Shown here in pieces: positions 10,938 through 22,204 of a DNA stretch of 64,000 bases. Each line of letters starts with the position of its first letter. Position 1 is the first letter of the stretch. The translations under genes and the position numbers were made by a program. The notes below the pieces were generated by a model. That model saw nothing but the letters and a program-made list of their open reading frames with translations. It searched no databases and was not told the origin of the DNA. This DNA is from Agrocybe praecox (Eukaryota > Basidiomycota > Agaricomycetes > Agaricales > Agrocybaceae), in NCBI GenBank assembly GCA_964017145.1, contig OZ024847.1, positions 3,658,001 to 3,722,000 on the forward strand. The letters are read 5' to 3'.

Positions 10938-11210
10938 ATGAAGCACTTAAATCTATCCTTCTTTCTTGTTTCACTTGCAGTCTCCGTCGCTGCGTCGCCC
11001 TCTTCCTTACTCGTAGAAAGAGCTACTGCAATTCCTTGTACCACCAACTCCGAGTGTGTAACCCAATTACCCTGCACCGGCGTTTCTGGCACTCGTATTT
11101 GCGAAACAGCGTTTTGTGCCGCGGGAACTTGCGTCAAGCCTGTGTGTGCAGCTCCGAATCATGCGTGTCCTGTAGGCCATTCCCTAGTTCGCGAACGAGA
11201 AAAATACTGA
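10938..11210 (+). CDS. Small secreted cysteine-rich protein, 90 residues
   Basis: The frame begins MKHLNLSFFLVSLAVSVAAS, a clear signal peptide of about 19 residues. The mature part contains eight cysteines in the segment from IPCTTNSEC to NHACPVGHS, spaced C-x5-C-x5-C-x8-C-x4-C-x4-C-x4-C-x6-C. A TATA-like tataaag is near 10848, about 90 bp before the ATG. The even cysteine number and small size resemble small secreted proteins (effector-like) of basidiomycetes. The spacing is not that of hydrophobins, which have two adjacent CC pairs. It is unrelated to the CTCPCC family nearby. The 3' end may be extended by an intron that I cannot place. Function unknown. Confidence 0.6.
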   Translation: MKHLNLSFFLVSLAVSVAASPSSLLVERATAIPCTTNSECVTQLPCTGVSGTRICETAFCAAGTCVKPVCAAPNHACPVGHSLVREREKY

Positions 11211-12221
11211 CTATCATACTTTCTTTAGTAATGTATTCATGGGACATAGTTATTCAACTCTGTGCGCATCAAATTGCGAGACAGCTGGGGAAGATTAAAG
11301 TTGTCGGTTGTCGGGATATTGTACAAAGTCTATCCGAAGTAACTTCTCTTCTGCACAAGAACCAAGGCCATATGTTGCGTAGAAAGTATGAAAACTTGGC
11401 TCCAAAAAATTTTGAAATCGTCGGATATTGCTGTTCTTGAATATATCTTTCTTTTTTTTTATATGTACATACAAATGTTAGAATGGCTTCGCCATACGTA
11501 ATAGCGTCATAATAATTCATCGCCGCTTAATCGCGGCTCGAATTTGGTCAAGGCGTTAATTTAAATTTGGATGATATTGAATCCGTAATAAGTATAGTAA
11601 GTGGATCTTATCTAATCTTTCGGCAATTCTTTGTCTTTCATTGATCAACATTTAGGAATGCTAATGAGACTTTCGTTCAGTTGCCTACATTGATAAGCAA
11701 CAACGTTAATATATTACATTGTTGATAGAGACAGTACACGATTCAACCGTTCCCCGTAAATGCGTTGGAGCAGTCCGATCTGCCAGCCGCGGTGGAACAC
11801 TGGTGAGAAGCGCTGTCTATTCCCGGTGACAGCGTGCACAGCTGATAGTCACCGGCGATATCCGTATGTACATAGTCTAATCTATGTACGAGCCATGAAT
11901 CTAATCTACTTATCAACTTCTTATTGTTTAATCTAGAGACCGCAGTGGGCAGATTGCACTGCCACAGCGTCAACTCTTTTGTCGAACTCCTTACATCATT
12001 CCTACGAGAGCCCACGGAGTCCAGTAACTGTCTCTTACGTATTCAAAACGCCTTCGACTGCGTTAATTTCGAACTGACATCGAAAATGTGACAATTTTGG
12101 AGCCAAAGTCAAATTCGCATGCGCCCATCCCGAACTTCTGAGATACGGCATTGGCTTTCTTACTAGCAGTGACACAATCGCACAATATTGGCTTATGATA
12201 TCTTATTGCTCTCATTTCCAG
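11211..12221. other. Intergenic DNA
   Basis: No gene seen. A second copy of the ATTGCACTGCCACA 14-mer is at 11953-11966, again downstream of TCTAATCTA words. Confidence 0.4.
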
Positions 12222-13520
12222 TGCCAATTCGACTCTAAAAATGTGGATACAGTCAATTTACACCATAGGGTCGCGTTCCTCTTAAATAACGCGCAGGAAG
12301 TTACCGGGCCCATTTTCTATTACCCTGAATTACCCGACATGGAAACCCTCCTATCCAACCTTGCAGACTTGTCAGCCAAATTGAAGAATCGTCTCTTTAG
12401 AAAACCCAATCAAAAAATTTCCACACCGAGAAGGTGAAGCTTAACAAGAAATACGTACAAAAATAGCCTCAGAACTGTAACGACCTCCTACCATTCGGGA
12501 TCCAGGCAACGATTGATGCGCTCACCATATGGGTCACAGTCACCTCTGCTGAAAAAAAGTTTAGCATGGGTCATCGCAATCCCTCTCGCCATCGTACACG
12601 ACCCTTTCTGCCGCAAACTTTTCCAGTTCACGGGCAACAACTTCAAATACGATCTTGTCTTCCAACTTGCTATCAAGCATATCGACGATCTCGTGAATGA
12701 ATACGCTGAAGATCTCAAGCGGGCAGAAAAATAATCCATGACCACGGAGAATTCAGCAAAATATGAACCTCCCACAGAGCGCTTAAGATGTTTCTGCGAT
12801 ACGGTTCATCAAACTTGGTTCATTATCGAACGCTCAGAAAGTCTCCTTGGGATTTCCCAACGATGGCTATTCCTCACTATACACGATGCCACGATCAAAC
12901 CTGTCCTCGACCGCTTGACTTCTGTACTCGAACGTTCTAGTCATTACGTCACAACATCGTTAGGAGACGTCAAAAAAGGAGTTCCTAAGCTCGAACTCTG
13001 TGGTTATCCATCGACGGGGTCCCCACAGCTGAATCGGGCGTTGTGGGACAAGGTAGAAGAGACGTACAAATCTGATGAACTGGGAGTTTTTGGACCGCTC
13101 TTGCACAAGCACATTTCTATGGATGCCTTTTTCCTGGCTGCCCCATAGACCATTCGGACACAAAAAAATGCTCGAGCATGTACGGGATGTGGATTTGTGC
13201 GTTACTGTAGTACAGATTCCGTGAGTGTGAAATTTATATCATGAACGCTGAAGTTGACTCCAACTATCACACAATAATGGCAAAGTGTCAGAGAAAGGTG
13301 TGGAGAATTTCTAAATATCTGCACAAGAAGCTCTGTGCAAAATTAGCGGCGCTCAAAGAAGGGTTCGGTCCGACTGTCTGGGGAGAAATTTTCTGAAACG
13401 AAATACACACACCGGGAGAATTTAAAGAAGTATGGCGGACGCAGAATGTAAGCGAGGAGCTAGTGAAAGTGGTAGCGATGGAACTTGGTGCCCTTAAAAA
13501 TGAGAAGCGTACACGACAAG
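12222..13520 (+). pseudogene. MYND-like zinc-finger protein pseudogene
   Basis: Exon pieces 12222-12435, 12505-13218 and 13291-13520 join in one frame, with introns 12436-12504 and 13219-13290. The frame is broken by three in-frame stops: TAA 12732-12734, TAG 13146-13148 and TGA 13394-13396. Near the end the frame reads CTGCGFVRYCSTDS then CQRKVW, followed by KKLC. This matches the second half of a MYND finger (YCS..CQ...W...K..C), although the first CxxC pair is missing and the spacing between the last cysteines is one residue long. Upstream text such as SPQLNRALWDKVEETY is protein-like. No 5' exon with a start was found. I infer a decayed agaricomycete MYND-domain gene. The absence of frameshifts suggests recent decay. 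Confidence 0.6.
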
Positions 13521-13785
13521 GTAACATGCCTATTTTGACTTCTTGATTTTCTTCTCAGCCAGTATTTATGAGAAAGCTTCTCAAGAAATCATCATCATCC
13601 CGTACTATGTATTTCTTTCATGTATATCTTACTTGTATTCGTCGTCTGCTTTGTGCAATACGCCCAAAAGGTGTAAGTATTGAGTCAAACGTAGCTGCAA
13701 TTCATATTCTTCCCACATTTTTGTTATTGAAAAATATAGCCGAATTGGACCGTGAGAAACCCTGTATCAAAGGTATACCCATACA

Positions 13786-13857
13786 AGCAGCATGGCGCAG
13801 TGGTAGCGCGCGGGGCCCATAACCCCGAGGTCACTCGATCGAAACGAGTTGCTGCTA
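13786..13857 (+). tRNA. Initiator tRNA-Met (CAT)
   Basis: A 72 nt cloverleaf can be drawn. The acceptor pairs AGCAGCA with TGCTGCT, with discriminator A. The D arm reads GCGCAGTGGTAGCGC. The anticodon arm is GGGGCCCATAACCCC, with CAT in the loop. The T loop contains ATCGAAAC instead of TTCGA. The run of G-C pairs under the anticodon loop and the A at T-loop position 54 are eukaryotic initiator hallmarks. There is no intron. A Pol III terminator-like TTTT follows at about 13868. Confidence 0.93.
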
Positions 13858-15646
13858 TCTTACCGTCTTTTCCCCTTTACACACCGTAGAGAGGTGATTT
13901 TTTTTTCTTGATTTCTTCCTTCACACAACGCAAAATCGAGACTACATATGGAGTGGGAGTGGGAAGGAAGGTGAGAACCGCTTTATTTATTTATATATAG
14001 CCCGCAGCTGTCTCAGAATTGATTTATTCTCATTCTATTCTCATCTTCGAGGTCGTCATAACGTGTTTCTTCCTGTCTTCCTTTCTTCCTTCTTTCCCTC
14101 CACTCGGGCTCAGACTCGGACTATTAAAGTTAGACCAAGTACTATCGTAGTAAGCACAGTACTTTTTTAACTGACATGTCATGAATGTAGATTATAGCGG
14201 CTCACTACCTAGTACACGACACGACACGGCGTGGATAGTTCTTTCACCGCACCGGACCTAGTCGGACATACTAATACCGCTATTGGCAGACCATGTAAGG
14301 GAGCATATTTAGTGCGATTTAGACTTATTGATTGTAGCTGCCGTTTGTGGTGTTTATGTACATAGCAGGTAATTATAATGGATCGAGAGGAACTTTCGAC
14401 CTAAGATAATCTGTCAGAAGTTCAATTAGAAGGGACGTATGGATGGATTAGAGTCAGAACCACGTTAATTGACGTTTGAACCCAATTTATATATGTAAAT
14501 CCTATATATATGACATGGTACATATACGTACTTGGCGCCAGCTTTAACATATTAACTAACGTAGTCATATGTTATGGGATGGAAATGTTAGTTCTGGTTT
14601 GAACATAGCTGACCCAAGTCCTAATTTTTCTTTCAAATTTCTTCTTCTCGCGGCATATGCTCTTCACTCGCGCCTCGCTAAAAACACCACAATTAATTTA
14701 GATCCTCCCTTCTAAATTCGGCTTCTCCACTTAGTCCACATGGAGTCAGGTGAAATGAAGCGATACGATTGGCCCGTAGCATAACGACGCCGATCACCAT
14801 CAATCAACAGCACAACATCACAACAATTTCAAACAAGAAACATAGAATTTAGAAAACCTTATTACCTTAATGGGGCAGCAAGCACCATTTTTGGTTTGTT
14901 TTCCCATACATACAGCCGGGGACATATCATATCAATCATATTCCCTCTCCGTTCGTCGTTGTCTGGACTCTTTGCCTCTGATCCTCCCCACGCACGTTGT
15001 TCATTGGCCGTTTAGCATTCTCTGGTCCGCTTATTGTTGTTGTTGTAACGTTTACTGTGTATTTCTTCGTTCGCTCGCTCGCATCTTTCCAGCTTCGTTT
15101 GGCGTTTAGCTTGGCCGTTGGACGTGGACAACAGTGATACCGACAATAGCGACACAGACATCGACAGACAGAATACCCCGCGTCATACCCACACCGTGCC
15201 CACGCCCCCACGCTCGTTTTTTTGGATCGCTCGGTTCTTTGGTAGAAGATTAGGGATTTGGGAGTTTGAACTTTTGAGATTTTGGATAAAGGAAGAAAAG
15301 TGAAAGAATTTGGCTCGAATTCGAACGGGAAGGGATTCGAACCAAGAACGGCAGGAAAAAAGAAGGAATAGAAGAGGAAGGACAAGGACAAGGATACCAA
15401 GAACGACAGGAAGGCAGGATCTTATTTGACATCGCTCACGCACGAAGGAAAGAAGGATTGAATAACATACATAAAGGCGACCGAGGACCGTTCAGTATCG
15501 TACGCAGACGACCTAGAAGAAGGAACAGTCAACGCCGCAGCTCGAAGTCAGAATACGCGGAAGGATAAACGAATCTGCGAAAAGATACCAACAGAAAACA
15601 AACGGACGACAAGGAAAATAAACAGAAGAAATAGAATAAAGACGAG
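13858..15646 (+). other. Promoter and purine-rich leader of the tetraspanin gene
   Basis: About 1.8 kb without a supportable gene. From about 15290 to 15640 the plus strand is strongly purine-rich and without TATA, ending directly at the tetraspanin start codon, so it may be its 5' leader. Minus-strand frames over this tract (15183-15443) are simple shadows of the purine bias. Confidence 0.45.
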
Positions 15647-18600
15647 ATGCAGCGCGTCTGGTCAAGCTACCTCGAAAATGGCCAACCACAACCGCATCAT
15701 CCGCCTGAGGGATTGCATAGGCGCGAGGGGAGTCGGGGTGCGACTGGGGTGAGTTGTCCTTTCGTTTGTTTTCCTTTCATTTGTTTTCTTGTTCTTGTTC
15801 TTATGTTTTTCCTTTGTTTCTCGATTTTCGCGTGTTTGTGTTCTTATTCGTGTTCGCGTTCTTGCCTTTCATTCATTTCGGGTCTGTATCTGCGTACGTG
15901 ACGTACGGCAAGGGGGGAGGCTGTGTCAAATCATGCCAGCTGGCAAAATTAACCCCTAACCCCACTTTTCCCAGTCGTGTTCCTTTCTTTTTCCCACCTA
16001 TTTCTTCCCTTGCTCTTTCTCTCCCGACAACGACGACGACGTCTACGAGGCCGATATTCGGGTCCTTCGTCCCAGTTTTTCGAACAAAAAACGCCTCTTT
16101 TTCCGTTTGGTTTGGTTTCGCTTCGTCTCGGGCTCGACGTCAACGCTAACTAACACATACGCTCTTTTTCCTTTACCTTCGCTTGGCATTTCGTATTTTT
16201 CCTTCTAGATGGACAATTCTTCACCGTAAGTCTGGAGCTTATTCAAAGTGTTGCCGAGAGCTGACTTTTTCACTATGATTCTTCAATTTTCTTTACTTAC
16301 TCGCTGTTCTGTGTTCCATTTAACTTTGTGTTCATCCATTCGCGCTTTTGGACTGGATTCAAACCCGAATTCTACTTGATGCACTTACGTGGTCGTCATC
16401 GTCCACGTCGTCCTATAACGAACGTAACGAACACCCGAAACACGAAATGATAACGGATGGATGGGTGGATGCATATATCATATCATAACACATCACATCA
16501 CATCACCTCGTTTCTTGCTTTCTTCACGACTCCTCAGACGAGCATCTATAATCTCACACGCCAACTCAGCCTACTCAGCTGCCGACTCGACACGGCACAT
16601 CCTCTCCTCCTCGCAAAACTACAATAACAACGACTTCATGGGGCGCGGAGACAGCTTGTTACCACCTCAAGCACCGTTCGCGGCTGCCTCGGGCAATGCA
16701 TACCGTGGCTCCCCGGATAATCTTTCGTTGATGTCCACTGGGGCGAATTCCAACTCCAACTTGTCGCTGAGCGTCAATTACCTCCCGACGAAGTTTTCTT
16801 CGTCAATCATTTCGCCTGGGGGTACGAGGCGCCGCGGGAAGGGCAAGATGGGCGGCGATGGAGACGAGTTTGGAGAAGGAGGAATGAGGATGCCGAAGAG
16901 GGGTGGTGGGCTGGAGGCTTTTAAGAGTGGGGAGGCTAGGATGGAAGGGACGGGTGCGAAGAGGTTAAGGTGGACGAAATTCAAGTGGATTATTTTCGTG
17001 ACAAATACCTTGGTATGTTTTTTATTTCGTTCTCTACGTCCAGCCCTTACTAACGCCCCTTGCAGATGTTCCTCTACTCGCTCGCAGCACTAATCGTCTG
17101 CCTCCTTGTCTTCTTCGACGTCTGGACGCACGCCGACATCATACGCATTGGGAACAGGCCCGAGCTTATCCTATCCACCATCGCAGCCTCCATCGGGATA
17201 TTCACGTCCCTCATCGGGTTTGCTGGCATACTCACGAACAACCGCTCCTTCCTCGCCGTATACACCTTCCTTACCTGGGTAACCTTCGGATTCCTTGTCG
17301 TACCAGGCTACGTAACCTACCGCCGGCGGACGTTCAACCTCGAAGGAAAAGTCAACGCTCAATGGTCTCGCGAGCTCGGACCCACAGGGCGTCTGAGGAT
17401 CCAAAACCAACTCCAATGCTGCGGGTACTTCTCCCCTTTCGTAGAAGCCACCATCTCGCAGACATGTTATGCCCGCTCGATCCTGCCGGGGTGTAAGCTC
17501 CCGTACCTGGATTTTGAGCGGTTCGTGTTGAAGAAGTGGTATGCTGCAAGTTTCTTGTTGGTCCCGTTCCAGATTGCGGCTATGCTTGCCGGGCTGTTGT
17601 GCAGTAACCATGTTACGCACCGATTTGGGAAGGGCATGATGCCTGAGGCGTATAGGTTGAATATGGGCACTATGGCGGCTATTATGGAGAGTTACGCGAA
17701 GTGAGTGATTTTTCTTAATGTTTACCTGTTTTTTTTTTGTCTGCTTTTTTGTCTGCTTCTTTTTCTGCGTGCGTTTAGGAGCTGGTGCTGGTGCTGCTCT
17801 TTCTGCTCACTATGCGCCGGTTCGGGTCCCCAGCTTCGATTTCGGTATTGATAATGGAGGTGTTGGCGGTGGTTGGTGTTGGATCGTGGCTAGCTGGATG
17901 TGTCGTCTGACGTCTGGTGCTACTTTTACATGTCTGTGGGGGTGTCGTTGTGCACGGGGTGCGGGGTCCTGGTTCTGGTTCTGATGCCACGTTGCGGACG
18001 TTCGAAGCATTGATCCGTACCTACTTGCCTTTTTCCCTTAATTTTTTGTTGTCGTGGGGGAGGTGTGCAGTGATCATGGCCATCGTCCGCTTTTCTTTCG
18101 CTTTTTTCTTTTCTTTTCTTTTCTTTTCTTTTCTTTTCTTTTCTTTTCTTTTCTTTTTGCTTTGGTTTCAAGCTGCCTCTTTTTCGTTTATTTTATTTTG
18201 CCCCTCCTGTTATGTTATTTTTAATCGTCGCTTGAGACTTCATCTCTTTTTATTTTATATTCTTTCTTTCTCCAAGCTGGTGCTGTTGCTCTTCCTCTTC
18301 CTGCTGGTGTCGATCGTGTCAAGGGACAGGGAGGCATTGCGAAGCGGGCGAGATGGACTCTTTTTTTCTCCTTTCGCGGGTGCCTGTGCTACGGGTATTA
18401 CTTTTTCTTTTTCTTTTCCTCTTCTTTTCCTTTTCTCTTTTCGACCCAACAGTCATAACTCACCACCATTCTTCTGTTCATAGTCAATTAGCAGACCAAT
18501 ACGGAGCCGACATCGCCGATGAGATCCTCAAAAAATCTCACATGGCAGTCGCTGCAGGCGTAGCTGGCGCCGATGCGGGTGATTCGACGCTCTCTCTGAA

Positions 18601-18703
18601 CACCCCCGTCGGAGCAGGTGGTCATGGGCCGACACATTCTCCGCTGGGGCCGTACCATGCCAAGTACGATAGTTTAGGTGGTGATGGCCGGGGGGGATAC
18701 TAG
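15647..18703 (+). CDS. Tetraspanin (fungal Tsp2-like), five exons
   Basis: Exons 15647-15748, 16209-16225, 16541-17012, 17066-17700 and 18484-18703 keep one frame and give 481 residues. The N-terminal 160 residues are Ser/Asn/Gly-rich and probably cytoplasmic. Four membrane spans follow: one from WIIFVTNTLMFLYSL, one from LILSTIAASIGIF, one from VYTFLTWVTFGFLVV and one from AASFLLVPFQIAAMLAGLL. Between spans 3 and 4 the large extracellular loop carries the tetraspanin CCG signature (LQCCGYF) and two further cysteines (QTCYARSILPGCK). The C-terminal tail is Gly/Ala-rich. Tetraspanins organise membrane protein complexes; fungal members act in polarity and septal or infection structures. Oddities are a 17 nt second exon, supported by matching phases on both sides, and a 783 nt last intron holding a TTTTC repeat. 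If exons 1-2 are wrong, translation could begin at the ATG at 16638. Confidence 0.85.
18106..18157 (+). repeat. TTTTC microsatellite in tetraspanin intron
   Basis: About ten units of a five-base TTTTC repeat lie within the long last intron of the tetraspanin gene. On the minus strand it creates a Lys/Arg/Glu-rich shadow frame that should not be called a gene. Confidence 0.85.
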
Positions 18704-19126
18704 GCCTCGAAATAGGCTCTTGGATGTGATATACGTATAGATACCCTTGGATTCCTGGACTTGGTACCACTTTGCGTAGTTTACGCTACTCACACTTTAC
18801 ACATACTTACCCGCTTTCCTCATTCACGTTCCTTTTTTTTCTTTTTGACTTTTGACAACTCAATATCGATATCCTCATGTTTTATACCTTATTTTAATTA
18901 TTGTTTCATCTCATTTGCTGAGTTAGTCTGAGGTCTCGGGGGGGCAGCCTGGGCCAGCCGTGTGTATTTGTTTGAATTTCCATTTGTCCCATCATGACAC
19001 TTGAGCTTGAGCGCCTGAGCCTGAAATTTTGAAAGTGCAGCACGTGCCTCATCACGTAGTAAATAAAACACCGCGACGCGTGCACATTGACATTGACAAG
19101 ACCAGTCACCACACTCCATTCTGGTT
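18704..19126. other. Intergenic DNA between tetraspanin and FunK1 copy 3
   Basis: Contains the tetraspanin 3' flank, with several T-rich runs, and the presumed promoter of the former FunK1 copy 3. No gene seen. Confidence 0.4.
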
Positions 19127-21413
19127 ATGCCCAGGAAAAGTACACCGCCCTGTGAGAATGGCGAAGAAGTTGCAATAGTACGACGTCAACCTGTTACCCC
19201 CCCTCGCGATGGTGTCCTCTTGACAGGTCCGCCACTCCACGCTACACCACAAGCAACTATTGATTCATTGAAGATCTTCAAGTAAGTTATGTATGTACTA
19301 CGCACTCGCCATTGATTAAGATAACTTCCAGCACACAGCGAATTCGACACGTCCTGGCCACCGATGTCTCTGCGTTTCAACTGGGGTCTTCCGAGAGATG
19401 GCTGCACTTTCACCTTTCACGTCTCGGTGCTATTACAAGTCTCCAACAATGCATACAAGCCGTCCTCGATGTATGGAATGAGGCGGGTGCAGATGGGCAA
19501 GTCAAGCCTGAAGATTACCACATTATCATGAAGGCATTAAAGCCATAGTAAGCACATAGCGTTTTCTGAACACTGGTATGGAGATCTTACACAATTAATC
19601 AGTACAAGCATGGCGAAAGAACAGGGCCGATACCGCCATCTCGCCCGAGCCTCAAACACCGCCTTGAAAGTGTTGCGCTCACTCAAGATACATGGCTCCA
19701 AGGCAGCTCCCTCATTTGACGATGATTACTCGGTCATGTTCATAGTTAACCACCCGACACGAATGGAAACTGTCCACAAAGGCAAATCCTACGTCCGGGT
19801 ACCGGACGTGATACTTGCCTATCGGAAAATTCTCAAGGCCATATATCAACTCCCAGTGTCCCAAAACCTTATTCCGCTCGAAGAATGTGTAACAAAGCCA
19901 CCTCCTCATGCGCTATCATGGCCTCAACCCCTAATTTTTGCTGAAAAGAAGCTGGAGTCCAGCAGACTCAGCCCACCTCCAACCTCTTATACGGCTCGGA
20001 CACTGGTGGAGCAAGACTTTATGGATAAGGAGGCCGTAGAGACGGAGATGCAGGAAGCTTTGAAAAAGCGCGAATGTGACTACACACCACTGAGCCAAGA
20101 AGGTGAGGCTTGAGCACTGTATTTTTGAAGATTGATGTTACGATGCTCATTGTCTTTCTCGAAGTTGGCACAACTGCGAGTGGGAAGCGCTCTGCAATGG
20201 TCACTGCTGAGAGTAACGAGCCCACAAAACAAAAAGCGGCTTCTGGCGTAGGGGCAAAGGGAACGATGACATCGAAAGTCAATGAAGACGATACCCATGG
20301 GATTGTGCAACTCGCTGATTATGCTGGCGAAGCATTGTACAACTGCTTTGGTCGTAATCACGTCCTAAGTCTTCTGTTGACAGGTATGTTCCTATTTCTT
20401 ATGGTGAATCATACTGCTGATCCTAAATTACAGGATCAACTCTCAATATCTGGTTATTCGATCACGAGAGCCCCATTCAGTTCGTCGGTTTCGATTTCAT
20501 CCAAGACTTCCCCCACTACCTTTTACTCCTCTTTGTCCTGCAACAGTTTACCCCCAGTGACTTCGGCTTCCTTCCGGACCTGGGCGACTTCTCAGAGGTT
20601 CACAAGGACACTAGTAAGCGAATCATCGACCTCACGGAGGCATGGATTTCCAAAGATGGCACACAGCAGAAAAATAACATTCCGCGGAAAGGAGAACAAA
20701 GCCATATGCCACAAATATGGGCTCAACGGTCACTCCACGGGGGTTAAAGTGGGAGTCATAACCATCACCCAATCCCAGAACAAAGTCAAACTCGGGACGT
20801 CGCCGTGAAGTTATCTTGGAAACATGCGTCCCGTCATTGCGAGAAAGAGTTCATCGATAGAGCGAATGAACGTCTCGGTGGTCGTGACGTCGATCCTTGC
20901 GACTACTTACCGGAAAGCAATATACTGAATTCGACACAAGCGCAGTTAGGAAAGCCGTTTTGCAAAATTTGGACGAAATGCGCCCTCTTCGTGCTCGAAT
21001 TCCTTATTTGATAGCAAGGCCGAAATACGATCCCATCCACACCTTTATGAAGGATTCATGTGTTCCATTTTTGAATGCGTTTTTTGCTCTGATGTATTGT
21101 AAGTTCATCTAATGTATCGTCTCAAACCTGCCGTCTTACGTTCATTCATAGGTCATGCTATACTCTGGAGTGGCTGTATCCAACATGGAGACGTCAGCGA
21201 GGGGAACTTGTAATGCAAGGATATTTCGAACCCCGTTAGGCACACAGTCGCCGGAGTGGTGCATCGACCACTTCTGATATGAAGCGCTTGACGGCATTAA
21301 ATGGTATTGAATTCGTGGTGGATGTCGTAGGTTGGCCCGTGTTTCAGTTACCACAGACTGAAGGTTGTAAATGGGCAAGTGTGTTGGAACAATTCAAACC
21401 CGTGGAGGAGTAA
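19127..21413 (+). pseudogene. FunK1-type protein kinase pseudogene, copy 3
   Basis: This is an inverted, diverged homolog of the kinases at 3356-5918 and 32563-35057. The early exons are well preserved: 19127-19281 (MPRKSTPPCENGEEVAIVRR...), about 19333-19547, then from 19603, with intact GT-AG introns up to the acceptor TTACAG|GA near 20435. After that the frame shifts near 20675, again near 20800 and again near 20915. The catalytic loop survives as IQHGDVSEGNL followed by an immediate TAA. About 450 bp of the C-lobe (activation segment onward) is deleted before the surviving tail VGWPVFQLPQTEG, ending at 21413. It cannot encode a kinase. It is useful for showing the ancestral splice sites and a first exon that copies 1 and 2 lack. 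Confidence 0.85.
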
Positions 21414-22204
21414 CATATCTGTAGTTCCTCAGCGAAAGTTTAGTGAACTCAGTCGGCTAGATTAGATAACATTTGAATTAATACATGATCTGTCCAACGA
21501 CCACTCGAATGTCAGTCGTAGAGAAAAACCCTGCTGTATGACATCGGAAACGCATTTGCAAACGCGCTACTCGAATTAATGCGGTTGGTTTGGCTTGCTT
21601 GGCGACATATGAACGTCATTCCAACTCGCTTACGTCGATCTTCTCGTCAGGTACATCCTGGAGATTGGCGTTTCTTGTCGCTACCGAACCGAGTCGCTTT
21701 TTGTTCGAAACATCGCTTATTCGTCCAATATCTACCTCTGCCCTGATCAATAATTTTGATGATCTGATATGGTACCGAAGAGATGTAGTGTAGTAGCAGC
21801 AGTAATTGTATCCTTTATTACGAGAGCGAGGGACGATGACAATAATCCTCCATGTATGTTTAACATCTATTTACAATCTGGTCAGTTGGACGAGTCGCGG
21901 TTGAGTCCTCTTGTCTATGTGACTGATATCATCGTTCTTTTTTTAACAAAATATGAAATCTAAATGCGAATTAGCGCTCGACGGAAGCTGGGGTACGTTG
22001 TACTGGAGGTGTTATAATATGCTGATATCTATTTTATGGTTAACGTTCTAGAAAATTCATTTACAGTTTTGTACGACAATACATAGAGAACAACACAATA
22101 TGATATACAGAGGACACTTCAAACCAGAAAGAAAATAATGTTACAGCATGTATTCAAACAAGAAAAGAAAAAGTTCAAGAACACATACACCCAAATTGCG
22201 TTCA
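21414..22204. other. Copy-3 flank and intergenic DNA
   Basis: Bases 21420-21840 match, inverted, the flank 2900-3330 of FunK1 copy 1. Nothing else recognisable up to the DUF6699 gene. Confidence 0.5.

Noticed and set aside
15315..15345. tRNA T-loop look-alike (ggttcgaatcc on the minus strand)
   Set aside because: The neighbouring bases cannot form a T stem, anticodon arm or acceptor stem.
15183..15443. Minus-strand frames of 60-154 codons over the tetraspanin leader
   Set aside because: They follow the purine bias of the plus strand and have no conserved content.
17926..18171. Lys/Arg/Glu-rich minus frame
   Set aside because: It is the translation of a TTTTC microsatellite inside the tetraspanin intron.
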